Position numbers and translations under genes: made by a program. Under the pieces are notes generated by a model that worked only from the letters and a program-made list of their open reading frames with translations, was not told the DNA's origin and searched no databases. This document shows positions 8,231 to 16,735 of a stretch of DNA of 64,000 nt, piece after piece. The stretch covers positions 1 through 64,000 of the forward strand of contig NZ_JACJTB010000035.1 in the NCBI RefSeq assembly GCF_014698475.1. Reading direction: 5' to 3'. This DNA is from Nostoc spongiaeforme FACHB-130. Its GTDB lineage: Bacteria; Cyanobacteriota; Cyanobacteriia; Cyanobacteriales; Nostocaceae. Within the stretch, counting starts at the first letter, position 1, and each line of letters begins with the position of its first letter.

Positions 8231-9727
8231 ATGTTGATTAATGCTGAACATTTACTACAATACCAACGCTGTAAACGCCGACCAATTTTAGATATTAATG
8301 CTGACAAAAGCCTGAGAGATGCACCGAATGACTTGTTGTCTAAATTGCAACAAGACAAAATTATCTATCATCAAGGGATTTTGGCAGGGTTTGACTATGA
8401 AAAACCGCAATATCCGCAAGGAAATCGGGAAGCAGCCCAAGCCGCCACATTAGAATTAATGCAGTGTGGCGTTGAGTATATTTATCAGGGAGTACTGTTA
8501 AGTAATTATCAAGACTGGGTAGAAACCGCCAGCGAAAACTATACACTCCTCAGCCGTCCAGATTTATTGGTAAAACAGTCAGGAGAGTCTTGCTTTGGTG
8601 ATTGGATGTATGTTCCTGCGAATATGGAACTCGGTAAACGTCCCAAACAAGAATATCAAGTTATGTCAGCATTTCACGCCCAAGCCTTAGCCACAATTCA
8701 GGGAGTCACACCGGATAAAGCTTGGTTAATCTTACGTACCAAAGACATTAGTTATCCCGTAGATTTGGCGAAATGGACACCACAGATGTTGCAAATTCTA
8801 GAGGAGTTCATTGCAGCAATCAAATCACCAGAACCGCCAGAGATGTTTATTTCACGGCAAAAGTGTAATCTTTGCCACTGGCATAGTCAATGTTACGCGA
8901 TCGCCCAAGCACAAAAACATCTTTCTTTATTACCAGGAGTCACACCCGTCCGCTACGCCCAACTCCAAACCCTTTCCCTCACCACCCTAGAATCTTTAGC
9001 CAATACAAATCCCACTATCTTAGAAGACTTACCAGGATTTGATAGTGTAGTAGCAACCAAGTTAACTATTCAAGCCCAAGCTGTTATTGAACAGCGTCCG
9101 TTAATTTTACCAACTTCTTTACCGCCAGCAGAACTGACCTTTACTGCGCCTGTAGAACTGTATTTTGATATTGAAGCCCAGCCCGACTTAGATTTAGATT
9201 ACCTTTTAGGTGTTTTAGTTGTTGATAGACAAAATAATACACAAAAATTTCATTCTTTTTTAGCTGAAAATCCAGAGGATGAAGAATTAGTTTGGCGACA
9301 ATTTATTAACTTAGTTTGGCAATATCCCGACGCACCAATTTATCATTTTTGTGTTTACGAATTTGACACAGTAAAAAGATTAGCCAAGCTATATCACACA
9401 CCAAAATCTTTAGTTAATCCTGTTCTCAATAGATTTGTAGATGTTTATGAACAATTAATTCAAAGCGTCGCCTTACCTGTAGAAAGTTATGCCCTGAAAG
9501 TAATTGCGCGATGGTTAGGCTTTGAGTGGCGCGATAAAGAAGCCAGTGGCGCTAAATGTATCTACTGGTATGATCAATGGTTAGAAACAGGCGATCGCTC
9601 TTTCTTAGAAATTATCCAACGCTATAACGAAGACGACTGTCACGCAACACGCAGCGTCAAAGACTGGCTAGTAAATTTTTTTCAAAATGAATGCAGCATA
9701 ATTCAAGAATCAGAAGTCAGTTTGTAA
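8231..9727 (+). CDS. TM0106-family RecB-like nuclease with RNase H-like domain
   Basis: A 498-residue protein. The N-terminal half is RecB/Cas4-like: a Cys in QYQRCKRRP near the start, a PD-(D/E)xK region (SRPDLL...FGDWMYVP) and the cysteine cluster CNLCHWHSQC, which together with the first Cys could hold a 4Fe-4S cluster. A helix-hairpin-helix-like stretch (LPGVTPVRYAQL...EDLPGFDS) follows. The C-terminal half has a DEDD/RNase H-like 3'-5' exonuclease layout, from YFDIEAQPD to YNEDDCHATRSVKDWL. The family is widespread in cyanobacteria and unassigned in function; a DNA repair or nucleic-acid processing role is inferred. No operon partner. Confidence 0.78.
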   Translation: MLINAEHLLQYQRCKRRPILDINADKSLRDAPNDLLSKLQQDKIIYHQGILAGFDYEKPQYPQGNREAAQAATLELMQCGVEYIYQGVLLSNYQDWVETASENYTLLSRPDLLVKQSGESCFGDWMYVPANMELGKRPKQEYQVMSAFHAQALATIQGVTPDKAWLILRTKDISYPVDLAKWTPQMLQILEEFIAAIKSPEPPEMFISRQKCNLCHWHSQCYAIAQAQKHLSLLPGVTPVRYAQLQTLSLTTLESLANTNPTILEDLPGFDSVVATKLTIQAQAVIEQRPLILPTSLPPAELTFTAPVELYFDIEAQPDLDLDYLLGVLVVDRQNNTQKFHSFLAENPEDEELVWRQFINLVWQYPDAPIYHFCVYEFDTVKRLAKLYHTPKSLVNPVLNRFVDVYEQLIQSVALPVESYALKVIARWLGFEWRDKEASGAKCIYWYDQWLETGDRSFLEIIQRYNEDDCHATRSVKDWLVNFFQNECSIIQESEVSL

Positions 9728-9730
9728 ATC

Positions 9731-9823
9731 TATTCCAAAAATTTGTTTACTCAACAAAACCTCTATCCCCCTTGTCTTACTTATCCTCCTTGTTACCATT
9801 CTGAATAATAAGATATTTTTTTT
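9731..9823. repeat. Dispersed repeat, copy 1 (cf. 18234-18348)
   Basis: Shares TATTCCAAAAA, then TTTGTTTACTCAACAAAACC, CTCTATCCCCCTTGT, CTCCTTGT, and CTGAATAAT.RGATATTTTTTT with the copy at 18234-18348. This copy lacks about 16 nt near its left end and has lost most of the terminal inverted repeat seen in the other. Both copies lie just 3' of a + strand gene and end in a T run, so a terminator-like role is possible. Confidence 0.75.
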
Positions 9824-9852
9824 GATTATGACGTTAGGGAGAGAGATATTCC

Positions 9853-10179
9853 ATGATCGCTTACATTGTTTGCGAAGGAGCTTCCGACGTTGAATTACTT
9901 CAACGTGTTCTGCCAAAAGAACTACTGAATAACATTGAAATTGTTGCTGCTGGTGGATTATCTGCGATTAAATCACTGGCGCGTTCTTTAGTTGTTCGCC
10001 GACAAGTACCAATTGCTATTGTCGCTGATGCGGATTCAGTAGCTCCAGAGGTGGTTCAGGAACGTCTCAGCAGTATTGAAGAGATAGTGAAAAGTGTAGC
10101 TATTGATACGCAAGTTAATGAAATTGAGAGCTTGGTTTTTTGTCAGAACCTGATTGAGCAGATCAGGCTTTGCTGGTGA
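9853..10179 (+). CDS. OLD-type TOPRIM protein, probably 3'-truncated
   Basis: A 108-residue frame with the TOPRIM signature: an early CEGASDVELL (catalytic Glu) and VADADS (DxD). A Shine-Dalgarno-like GGGAGAGA precedes the ATG at 9853. Related cyanobacterial stand-alone TOPRIM proteins are, as far as I recall, about 170-180 residues. Here the similarity ends near residue 90 and the last 17 residues look unrelated, running into the convergent response regulator gene with a 17-bp overlap. It may be a decayed gene. TOPRIM domains cleave or bind nucleic acids with Mg2+; the role here is unknown. Confidence 0.55.
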   Translation: MIAYIVCEGASDVELLQRVLPKELLNNIEIVAAGGLSAIKSLARSLVVRRQVPIAIVADADSVAPEVVQERLSSIEEIVKSVAIDTQVNEIESLVFCQNLIEQIRLCW

Positions 10180-10819
10180 TATAGGTGGGATTTGATGTGG
10201 CAAATAAAGCAATCTGGAGGCGATCGCGCAAATTCAAACGACTCAAGATATTGGTAATGTGATTTTTTACCGTTTTTTCAGAAATAAACAGCACCTCTGC
10301 AATTTCACGATTATTCGCCCCTTGAGCAATCAAGCGCACAATTTCCTGTTCGCGGCGGGTGAGTTTTTTCCACTCGACATCCAGATTAATCCCAGGATCG
10401 GGGATACGCTGAATTAACTTTCGTCCTACGCCCGGCCCTAATTGGGTATAGCCTTTGTGAACCGCCTGAATCGCTAGAGACAATTCTTCTACAGGGGTAT
10501 TTTTTAACAGATAACCTGCTGCTCCATACCGCATTGCCTGAGCAATATTCTCATCATCATCATCAATACTAAGTACTAAAATTTTTGTCTCTGGAAATTG
10601 TTGGTAAATCACTCTGGTAGCTTCAACTCCTCCCATTCCTGGCATGACAATATCCATGAGAATTACGTCTGGTTTCAGAATTTCCATCTGAGCGATCGCC
10701 ACTTCTGCGCTTTCCGCTTCCCCCACCAATTCCAGTCGGGGATCTTCGACCAGCAATAAGGACAACGCCCGACGGATTAGGGTTTGGTCATCAACAATCA
10801 GCACACGAATGGGCGGCAT
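10163..10819 (-). CDS. NarL/LuxR-family response regulator
   Basis: 218 residues: an N-terminal receiver domain (acidic pair VDDQ, phospho-acceptor Asp in VILMDIVMPGMGG, Lys in YLLKNTP) and a C-terminal LuxR-type helix-turn-helix (LTRREQEIVRLIAQGANNREIAEVLFISEKTVKNHITNILSRLNLRDR). It should bind DNA when phosphorylated by a sensor kinase. No kinase gene is adjacent, so the partner lies elsewhere. The 3' end overlaps the truncated TOPRIM gene by 17 bp on the opposite strand. Confidence 0.92.
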   Translation of the reverse strand: MPPIRVLIVDDQTLIRRALSLLLVEDPRLELVGEAESAEVAIAQMEILKPDVILMDIVMPGMGGVEATRVIYQQFPETKILVLSIDDDDENIAQAMRYGAAGYLLKNTPVEELSLAIQAVHKGYTQLGPGVGRKLIQRIPDPGINLDVEWKKLTRREQEIVRLIAQGANNREIAEVLFISEKTVKNHITNILSRLNLRDRLQIALFATSNPTYITSKA

Positions 10820-11088
10820 GGGTTAAGAAAAATGACTGAAAAAATAAACCGGACAATATACCTGGATTTGAAAGCTATTAGCTAATCGTCATTTAAACTG
10901 CACGCTTAATAGCTTACCAATTTCAATTCGGATGATTCCCTCAACCCTAACCTTTTCTTCTTTCAGTCGCAAGATTCTGCTGTCCTATTTGTTACTAGGA
11001 CTTTAGACCTAGCTGAAATGGGGACGGATGTCTCATGTTTTCTGCATCTAGTTTTTTTAGGATGAACTCATTGAATGGAGTAAATCAA

Positions 11089-11457
11089 ATGAGTACCGTC
11101 CTGGTTGTCGAAGATAGCTACACTCAACGTCATCTCTTAGAAGAATTACTGAAAGCAAACGCCTTTGATGTTAAGACTGCCTGTGATGGCATAGAAGCTT
11201 TGGAGCAAATTCAATTTGATTGCCCAGATATTATCATTCTTGATATAGTTATGCCCCGGTTGAATGGTTATGAAGTCTGCCGCAAAATCAAACGTAATCC
11301 TGAAACTCAGGCAGTGCCTGTCATCTTCTGTTCTTCTAATGCTGGCATGTCTGATCACTACTGGGGGCTAAAGATGGGTGCGATCGCCTACATCAGCAAA
11401 CCGTTTCAACCCCAGGAACTGATCCAAACCATCAACCAGGTACTCAATCCTAATTAG
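11089..11457 (+). CDS. Single-domain response regulator, CheY/PilH-like
   Basis: A receiver domain alone (122 residues) from the ATG at 11089, which has GGAG eight nt upstream; the upstream start at 11035 is less likely. Motifs: VVEDS, phospho-acceptor in DIIILDIVMPRLNGYEVC, YISKPFQPQEL. The NGYEVCRKIK and YWGLKMGAIAYISKPFQPQEL segments match the PilH type that works with cyanobacterial pilus/phototaxis (Pil/Tax) systems, but no pil genes are adjacent. It lacks an output domain, so it acts through protein contacts. Confidence 0.88.
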   Translation: MSTVLVVEDSYTQRHLLEELLKANAFDVKTACDGIEALEQIQFDCPDIIILDIVMPRLNGYEVCRKIKRNPETQAVPVIFCSSNAGMSDHYWGLKMGAIAYISKPFQPQELIQTINQVLNPN

Positions 11458-11572
11458 TCTCACCAAAGTTTTCACTCAGTCCCACTTGTTATGTTAGTAA
11501 AATCACCTGCTCGTTTACTATGGGTGAATTAAGTGGCTATCTGCGATCGCCTGCTCTTGTAAGGTCATCAAA

Positions 11573-12754
11573 ATGAAAATAGTTAAAAAAATTTGGCAAT
11601 TACCCAAAATTATTTATTTAGGAATTGGGATTTTAATTGTCACAATTTTCATGATTAATTCTTCCTCGAATACTGTTGAAATCAGCAGTATAGATTTTAT
11701 TGGAGAAGCAACATTAACCAAAAATTTATCTTTTCAAAAAACTGAAGTCGGTGGTTTATCAGGCATTACCTACGATGTCAAAAATGACCTTTATTATGCT
11801 ATTTCCGACGATAGAGGGCAAAAAGCCCCCACACGTTTCTATACTTTTAAAATCGATTTGAGCAAAGGTTTGCTAGAAAATGATGATGTTGTGCCTGTCG
11901 GCGTAACAATGCTATTAAATCAAGATGGAAAAAATTTTCTCCCTGGAACCACCGATACCGAAGGAATTGCTTTAACTAATCAAGATACTGTTTTTATCTC
12001 CTCTGAAGGAGATAGGGAAAAATTAATTAGCCCTTTTATCAAAGAGTTTTCCTTAGCTTCTGGAAAAAGTATGACCACACTCAGAATACCTATAAAATTC
12101 TTACCAGATAAACAAGCGAAAATGGGTATTCGGAATAATTTGGCTTTTGAAAGTCTGACTATTACCCCCAACAATCAGTATTTATTCACTGCAACTGAAA
12201 ATGCTTTAATTCAAGACGGTTCAGTGGCTAAACCAAATATTGGTACACCTTGCCGAATTTTGCAATATAATCTTCTCACCCAGCAGCCAGAAGGTGAATT
12301 TTTGTACCAAACTGAACCAGTCGCACCATTACTAGATATAGCTGGTAAGTTTGCTAGTGGCTTACCAGATTTACTCGCCTTAGATAATCAAGGACATTTT
12401 TTAAGTTTAGAAAGGTCTTTTACTGGATTAGGATTTGCGATTTTTTTATTTCAAGTTTCCCTAGCTGATGCTGATGATATTCACAATATTGACAGTCTTC
12501 TTAGCACCTCCAAAAATATTCACCCAGTAACGAAAAAACTTTTGTTCGATTTACGAACCCTAGACGTAGCCCTAGATAATCTGGAAGGGTTAACACTTGG
12601 CCCTTGGCTACCTAATGGACAACGTTCATTAATCCTGGTCAGCGATAATAATTTTAATTCTCTACAGCGTACTCAGTTTTTAGCTTTTCAACTTAAAATC
12701 GAACCACCTATTCTCAGATGGTTTCGGAGGATGCTAAGTTTTTTCCGTTGGTGA
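11573..12754 (+). CDS. Esterase-like activity of phytase family protein
   Basis: A 393-residue protein with an N-terminal hydrophobic segment (about residues 12-30, a signal anchor or signal peptide) followed by the phytase-like beta-propeller family layout: VGGLSGITYD, YYAISDDRG, DTEGIAL, FISSEGDRE, FESLTITPNNQYLFTATENAL, and near the C-terminus LEGLTLGPWLPNGQRSLILVSDNNFN. These are the family's conserved blocks. It is probably periplasmic or membrane-attached and hydrolyses phosphoesters or other esters; the natural substrate is unknown. It stands alone, with long intergenic stretches around it. Confidence 0.8.
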   Translation: MKIVKKIWQLPKIIYLGIGILIVTIFMINSSSNTVEISSIDFIGEATLTKNLSFQKTEVGGLSGITYDVKNDLYYAISDDRGQKAPTRFYTFKIDLSKGLLENDDVVPVGVTMLLNQDGKNFLPGTTDTEGIALTNQDTVFISSEGDREKLISPFIKEFSLASGKSMTTLRIPIKFLPDKQAKMGIRNNLAFESLTITPNNQYLFTATENALIQDGSVAKPNIGTPCRILQYNLLTQQPEGEFLYQTEPVAPLLDIAGKFASGLPDLLALDNQGHFLSLERSFTGLGFAIFLFQVSLADADDIHNIDSLLSTSKNIHPVTKKLLFDLRTLDVALDNLEGLTLGPWLPNGQRSLILVSDNNFNSLQRTQFLAFQLKIEPPILRWFRRMLSFFRW

Positions 12755-13066
12755 TTAGCCTTCCTGGGAACTACTTGGAGTGCTGATTATTTTTAACCGT
12801 GGATTTACTGTTATTAGAACCCAGATATCGTCCAAGTATCCTTGGGTTCAGTGGATTTTCTCATTTATTTTCTTAATGAATATGTTACATAATGTTTAAG
12901 CGATTTTGCAGAACAATCAATTAGTGTTTTATTAAACCTTTATTCCCTCTTAAAGTGAGTTTTATAACTTATAATTGATTCTCTAAATTTAGTAAACTTA
13001 TTAATGGTTACAATAAAAGCTTGAGCAATATTGATTTTAAAATTTTATAGCGTGACATTTCCAAAT
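12755..13066. other. Intergenic upstream of kinase pair
   Basis: About 310 bp of AT-rich sequence separating the phytase-like gene from the kinases. It should contain the promoter for the kinase pair. No convincing -35/-10 pair, NtcA site or terminator was identified. An in-frame TTG at 13031 could extend the kinase by 12 codons but has no ribosome site. Confidence 0.4.
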
Positions 13067-14662
13067 ATGGTAGTGCCTAAAACCGACATCGATATTTATA
13101 TTGGAAAGTTTTTAAACAATCGCTATTTAATAAAGGATTTGATTGGCAAAGGCGGGATGGGTAGGGTTTATTTAGCAGAAGATGCAGCAAAAGGTGGCCT
13201 TTTAGTTGCTGTCAAAATTTTAATGCTAAGTTTAGGAAATCAGCAAATATCGCAACGCTTTGCCAGGGAAATTTTTATTGGCGCTCAGTTAGGTCGTAAA
13301 AGTAAAAATATCGTTCAGGTATTAAGCTATGGCATGACAGATGATAAAACACCATTTTATGTAATGGAATATCTTCAAGGTAAAAATCTCAAGCAGATTT
13401 TGAAGGTACAACCATTAACTCTGGGAAAATTTATTGATATTTGTCAGCAAATTTGCTTAGGCTTACAGTGCGCCCATCAAGGTATTAGTCTAAAAGGCGA
13501 AATTTATCCAATTGTGCATCGAGATATTAAGCCAGAAAATATCTTTATTATTGATGATGCTCAACAAGGTGAGGTTGTAAAAATTCTTGATTTTGGCATT
13601 GCTAAATTTTTGACAGAACGTAGCGGTATGACGCTGACTGATTCTTTCATTGGGAGTTTACCTTATTGTTCTCCAGAACACATGGAAGGGCGTAAACTCC
13701 TAGATGTACGCTCTGATATTTACAGTTTGGGTGTATTAATGTTTGAAATGTTAACAGGAAAACACCCATTTCAAACAGATAGTAATACTTTTGGGAGTTG
13801 GTATCAAGCTCATCGTTTTCAAGCCCCACCCACACCTGAACAAGTTAATCCTGATGTCAAAATACCCCAAGCATTAAAAAAATTATTATTAACTTGTCTC
13901 GCCAAAGAAGTAACTGAACGTCCACAAACTATTAGTCAAATTTTAGTCGTTCTAGAGAAAATTAAGCGCCAGGTAGCGAGAGATATAGCCCTAGAAATTG
14001 ATAGTAATAAATTGGAATATCCTGCAAACTTAGTTCCAGTAACTTCAATCTCAGAGAAAGAGTGCTTACAAAAAACATGGCCAAAAAATAAACCAATTGC
14101 TTCGATTGGGTTTCCTCATTTACTACATACTACCCAAGGCGTAATTCCCACTTTTTGGGCAATGTTACCAAAGCAAGAAATAATTAATTTTTGTGATAAA
14201 TATCACAGTACAGAGTTTATTGACAAAATGAACTTATACCCGATGTTGTTGTGGGTGACTGTGTTATATAATGCTCAATACTCTCTAACGAAATGGCTAT
14301 CTTATTTTTTAGATTTAAAAGATAACAGAGGTCAAAAAATTGCTCAACTTTTAGCTGACAGAGGCTATTATCACTTACTTTTTTTTGCATTGGAAGAACC
14401 AACTCAATGTGCTAATGTGATGACACTAACTCTGACAGCCAAACAAAGACAACAACTAACAGATTGGTTAGAAGTAGAGCAGAAATATAATGAAGCGATC
14501 GCCTCGGAACAAGCTAAAACAATTTTGAAATCAGAATACCAAAAGTTAAAGTCAGAAATTTTACAAAAATTAGTAGAAAGACAACAAATTGCCAAACTAG
14601 GTTTTAGAGCTTGGCTGTCTCAAATCTTTGATAAAATTCGCCAGATTTTATCAAGGCCTTAA
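13067..14662 (+). CDS. Ser/Thr protein kinase (PknB-like), first of tandem pair
   Basis: About 531 residues from the ATG at 13067. The N-terminal ~280 residues are a complete Hanks-type kinase: glycine loop IGKGGMGRVYLAED, VAVKIL Lys, catalytic HRDIKPENIF, DFGIAKFL Mg2+ motif, activation segment ending SLPYCSPEH, and DIYSLGVLMFEMLTGKHPF. The C-terminal ~250 residues (WPKNKPIASIGFPH...FWAMLPKQEI...YPMLLWVTVLYN...WLSYFLDL) are not a domain I recognise but are shared with the next gene. No membrane segment, so it is probably cytosolic. The downstream kinase starts 38 bp after its stop; the two are probably co-transcribed. Confidence 0.9.
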   Translation: MVVPKTDIDIYIGKFLNNRYLIKDLIGKGGMGRVYLAEDAAKGGLLVAVKILMLSLGNQQISQRFAREIFIGAQLGRKSKNIVQVLSYGMTDDKTPFYVMEYLQGKNLKQILKVQPLTLGKFIDICQQICLGLQCAHQGISLKGEIYPIVHRDIKPENIFIIDDAQQGEVVKILDFGIAKFLTERSGMTLTDSFIGSLPYCSPEHMEGRKLLDVRSDIYSLGVLMFEMLTGKHPFQTDSNTFGSWYQAHRFQAPPTPEQVNPDVKIPQALKKLLLTCLAKEVTERPQTISQILVVLEKIKRQVARDIALEIDSNKLEYPANLVPVTSISEKECLQKTWPKNKPIASIGFPHLLHTTQGVIPTFWAMLPKQEIINFCDKYHSTEFIDKMNLYPMLLWVTVLYNAQYSLTKWLSYFLDLKDNRGQKIAQLLADRGYYHLLFFALEEPTQCANVMTLTLTAKQRQQLTDWLEVEQKYNEAIASEQAKTILKSEYQKLKSEILQKLVERQQIAKLGFRAWLSQIFDKIRQILSRP

Positions 14663-14700
14663 AAAATATGAAATAAATTTTTAAGTATTTAATTGCGGCA

Positions 14701-16242
14701 ATGTTAGAGGTTATAAAAGTGAATCACAGTGCATTCATCTCTCCACGGGTTACAGGATTGCTGGCCAATCGCTATCAGCTAAAACAGTTGATTGGTAGTG
14801 GTGGTATGGGTGAAGTTTTTTTAGCCGATGATATTTTATTAGGTGGAACACCTGTTGCCGTCAAATTTTTAACTCAAAAATTTTGTAGTGAAAAAATGCA
14901 GCAAGACTTTGCACGAGAAGCAATGTTGAGTGCTGCTTTAAGTCAAAAAAGTCTTCATATTGTGCGGGCTTATGATTATGGAATGAGTGCCGAAGGTAAG
15001 CCATTTTATGTTATGGAATATCTCAATGGTAAAAGTTTAAAAGATTTAATACCTATACCATTACCTAAGTTTTTGATTTTGACACGTCAGATTTGTTTAG
15101 GCTTACAATGCGCCCACCAAGGAATTAATATTGATGGCAAAGTTTATGCTTTAGTGCATCGAGATGTTAAACCAGCAAATATATTAGTTTTGCCAGATCC
15201 AATTTTAGGAAAGTTAGTGAAAATCCTGGATTTTGGCATTGCTAAATTTATTAATTATACAAACACAGTGAATACTAACAGAGGGTTTAACGGCACTTTA
15301 CCTTATTGTTCTCCTGAACAATTAGAAGGTATAGACATTGATAGTCGTTCTGATATTTATAGTTTGGGTGTGATGATGTATGAAATGCTGACTGGGGCTA
15401 AACCTTGGCAACCAGAAACAGATTTATTTGGTGCTTGGTATAAAGCGCATCACTTTGAAGCACCACAAGCGATCGCATCTGTCAGTCCTGGCCTCAAATT
15501 ACCCCCACAACTCAACAATTTAATCATGGCTTGCTTGGCAAAAAAACCAGGCGATCGCCCGCAAAACATGGCAGAAATTCTACAAGTCTTAGATAGTCTA
15601 GAAAAATCAAGCTGTCAGAATTTACCCACACCTTTAACTTCCACATACAATCCTCACTTAAATGTTGGTGCTGATTTACCTCCAACTCTGAAAACCAATT
15701 TGGCTAAACTTGTCTGGCCATCAAATAAACCCATTCAAGAAATTGTCTTTCCCCAAATCTTCCCCACACCCCAAGGAAACTTTGCAGCTTTGTGGCTGAT
15801 GTTACCTAAACAAGAAATCAAAAAACGAGTTCTGTGTCAGCGTTACAACCATTTTGTCTTCATCACAACGCCTTACCCGATGCTGCTGTGGATCACGCTG
15901 CTTTACGATTCCGAACTCGGCCCGAAATGGCTACCTTGCTATTTAGATATGCAGAATACCCAAAACCAAGAACTGGTTTCGGCTTTGATCGAATATAGAC
16001 GCTATTCCTTGATTTGCTTTACCTTGGAACTACCCAATAGCTGTGTTACAGTGCTGAACACTCATATTACTAATACCCAGCGCCAAAGATTAACACAGTG
16101 GCTTGAACAAAGTAAAATCTTGCCACACTCTGATCAAGCCCAGACAAGCAAGAATTTGCTCAAGCAGCAGTACAAGCAAATCCAATCTCAGATACTAGAA
16201 CATCTATCTTCTCAACCACAGGTGGCGGCTTCCTCAACTTAG
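14701..16242 (+). CDS. Ser/Thr protein kinase (PknB-like), second of tandem pair
   Basis: 513 residues with an intact kinase domain: IGSGGMGEVFLADD, VAVKFL, HRDVKPANIL, DFGIAKFI, TLPYCSPEQLEG, DIYSLGVMMYEMLTGAKPW. The C-terminal region repeats that of the preceding kinase in order and spacing (WPSNKPIQEIVFPQ...LWLMLPKQEI...YPMLLWITLLYD...WLPCYLDM...LTQWLEQ), so the pair arose by duplication of a two-domain gene. The same activation-segment pattern in both suggests similar substrates. Substrates and stimulus are unknown; the C-terminal domain may be the sensor or the docking part. Confidence 0.9.
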   Translation: MLEVIKVNHSAFISPRVTGLLANRYQLKQLIGSGGMGEVFLADDILLGGTPVAVKFLTQKFCSEKMQQDFAREAMLSAALSQKSLHIVRAYDYGMSAEGKPFYVMEYLNGKSLKDLIPIPLPKFLILTRQICLGLQCAHQGINIDGKVYALVHRDVKPANILVLPDPILGKLVKILDFGIAKFINYTNTVNTNRGFNGTLPYCSPEQLEGIDIDSRSDIYSLGVMMYEMLTGAKPWQPETDLFGAWYKAHHFEAPQAIASVSPGLKLPPQLNNLIMACLAKKPGDRPQNMAEILQVLDSLEKSSCQNLPTPLTSTYNPHLNVGADLPPTLKTNLAKLVWPSNKPIQEIVFPQIFPTPQGNFAALWLMLPKQEIKKRVLCQRYNHFVFITTPYPMLLWITLLYDSELGPKWLPCYLDMQNTQNQELVSALIEYRRYSLICFTLELPNSCVTVLNTHITNTQRQRLTQWLEQSKILPHSDQAQTSKNLLKQQYKQIQSQILEHLSSQPQVAASST

Positions 16243-16262
16243 AAACTTAAATCAGCAACCCC

Positions 16263-16290
16263 TTGCCAAAATTATTTTAAACGCTATAAT
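16263..16290 (+). promoter_or_regulatory. Sigma-70-type promoter for tRNA-Asp unit
   Basis: TTGCCA at 16263-16268 and a perfect TATAAT at 16285-16290, with a 16-nt spacer. The expected start site is near 16297, about 95 nt upstream of tRNA-Asp. It is the best match to a housekeeping promoter seen in this region, as expected for a tRNA gene. Confidence 0.65.
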
Positions 16291-16299
16291 AGTAGATCG

Positions 16300-16392
16300 T
16301 TGAGTGAAAACGCAGCCGCCCTAAAAGCCAAAGCAAAAAAAGCACTTGACAAAGCTCAAAAAAAGAGCGATACTGATAAAGTTGCAAATTAA
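16300..16392 (+). CDS. Possible 30-residue protein abutting tRNA-Asp
   Basis: A TTG-initiated frame encodes a Lys/Ala-rich peptide, MSENAAALKAKAKKALDKAQ followed by KKSDTDKVAN. Its TAA stop (16390-16392) directly touches the first base of tRNA-Asp. Composition looks protein-like, with an amphipathic, charged helix. Against it: no ATG, no visible ribosome site, and the promoter at 16263-16290 would start RNA only about 3 nt before the TTG. It may equally be the spacer of the tRNA precursor. Confidence 0.25.
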   Translation: MSENAAALKAKAKKALDKAQKKSDTDKVAN

Positions 16393-16466
16393 GGGACTGT
16401 AGTTCAATTGGTTAGAGCACCGCCCTGTCACGGCGGAAGTTGCGGGTTCGAGCCCCGTCAGTCCCG
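16393..16466 (+). tRNA. trnD-GTC: tRNA-Asp (anticodon GTC)
   Basis: A 74-nt cloverleaf. Acceptor stem GGGACTG (16393-16399) pairs with CAGTCCC (16459-16465), with discriminator G at 16466. The D arm contains TTCAATTGGTTAGA. The anticodon stem is CCGCC/GGCGG (16420-16424 and 16432-16436) around loop CTGTCAC, with anticodon GTC at 16427-16429. The T arm is GCGGGTTCGAGCCCCGT. CCA is not encoded. A strong promoter lies about 100 nt upstream. Confidence 0.97.
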
Positions 16467-16474
16467 TTCAAAAA

Positions 16475-16614
16475 CCAAACTGCTAAATGCTGATGTAAAG
16501 GATAACTCATCATCAGAAGCTTGGCAAAATGAAGTAATAATTCCACAAACCTATGCCGCTAGAGCGAAACTCGCTCAGTCTCAGCGTGTTATCAGTGGTG
16601 AAACACGACGCTAA
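16475..16614 (+). other. Start-less open frame after tRNA-Asp
   Basis: The frame encodes [20 protein letters not shown] then [20 protein letters not shown] and ends SGETRR at 16614. It has a plausible amino acid composition but no ATG, GTG or TTG after the tRNA. It lies in the same frame as the 30-residue frame upstream of the tRNA. It might be a remnant of a gene interrupted by, or fused to, the tRNA unit, or chance. The rest, up to gltX, shows nothing clear. Confidence 0.2.
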
Positions 16615-16735
16615 ATTGAAAATTTAGCAACCCATCAAGCAGTCTAAAATTAGTTGCGGGTCTTTTTCCGCCACTATATATTGATGCTGAATTTTGCTTT
16701 AAATTAATCATGCTTTGTGAAAGAGAGAATTAACT

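Noticed and set aside
13031-13066. TTG start extending the first kinase by 12 residues
   Set aside because: No ribosome site and no similarity in the extension; ATG at 13067 preferred.
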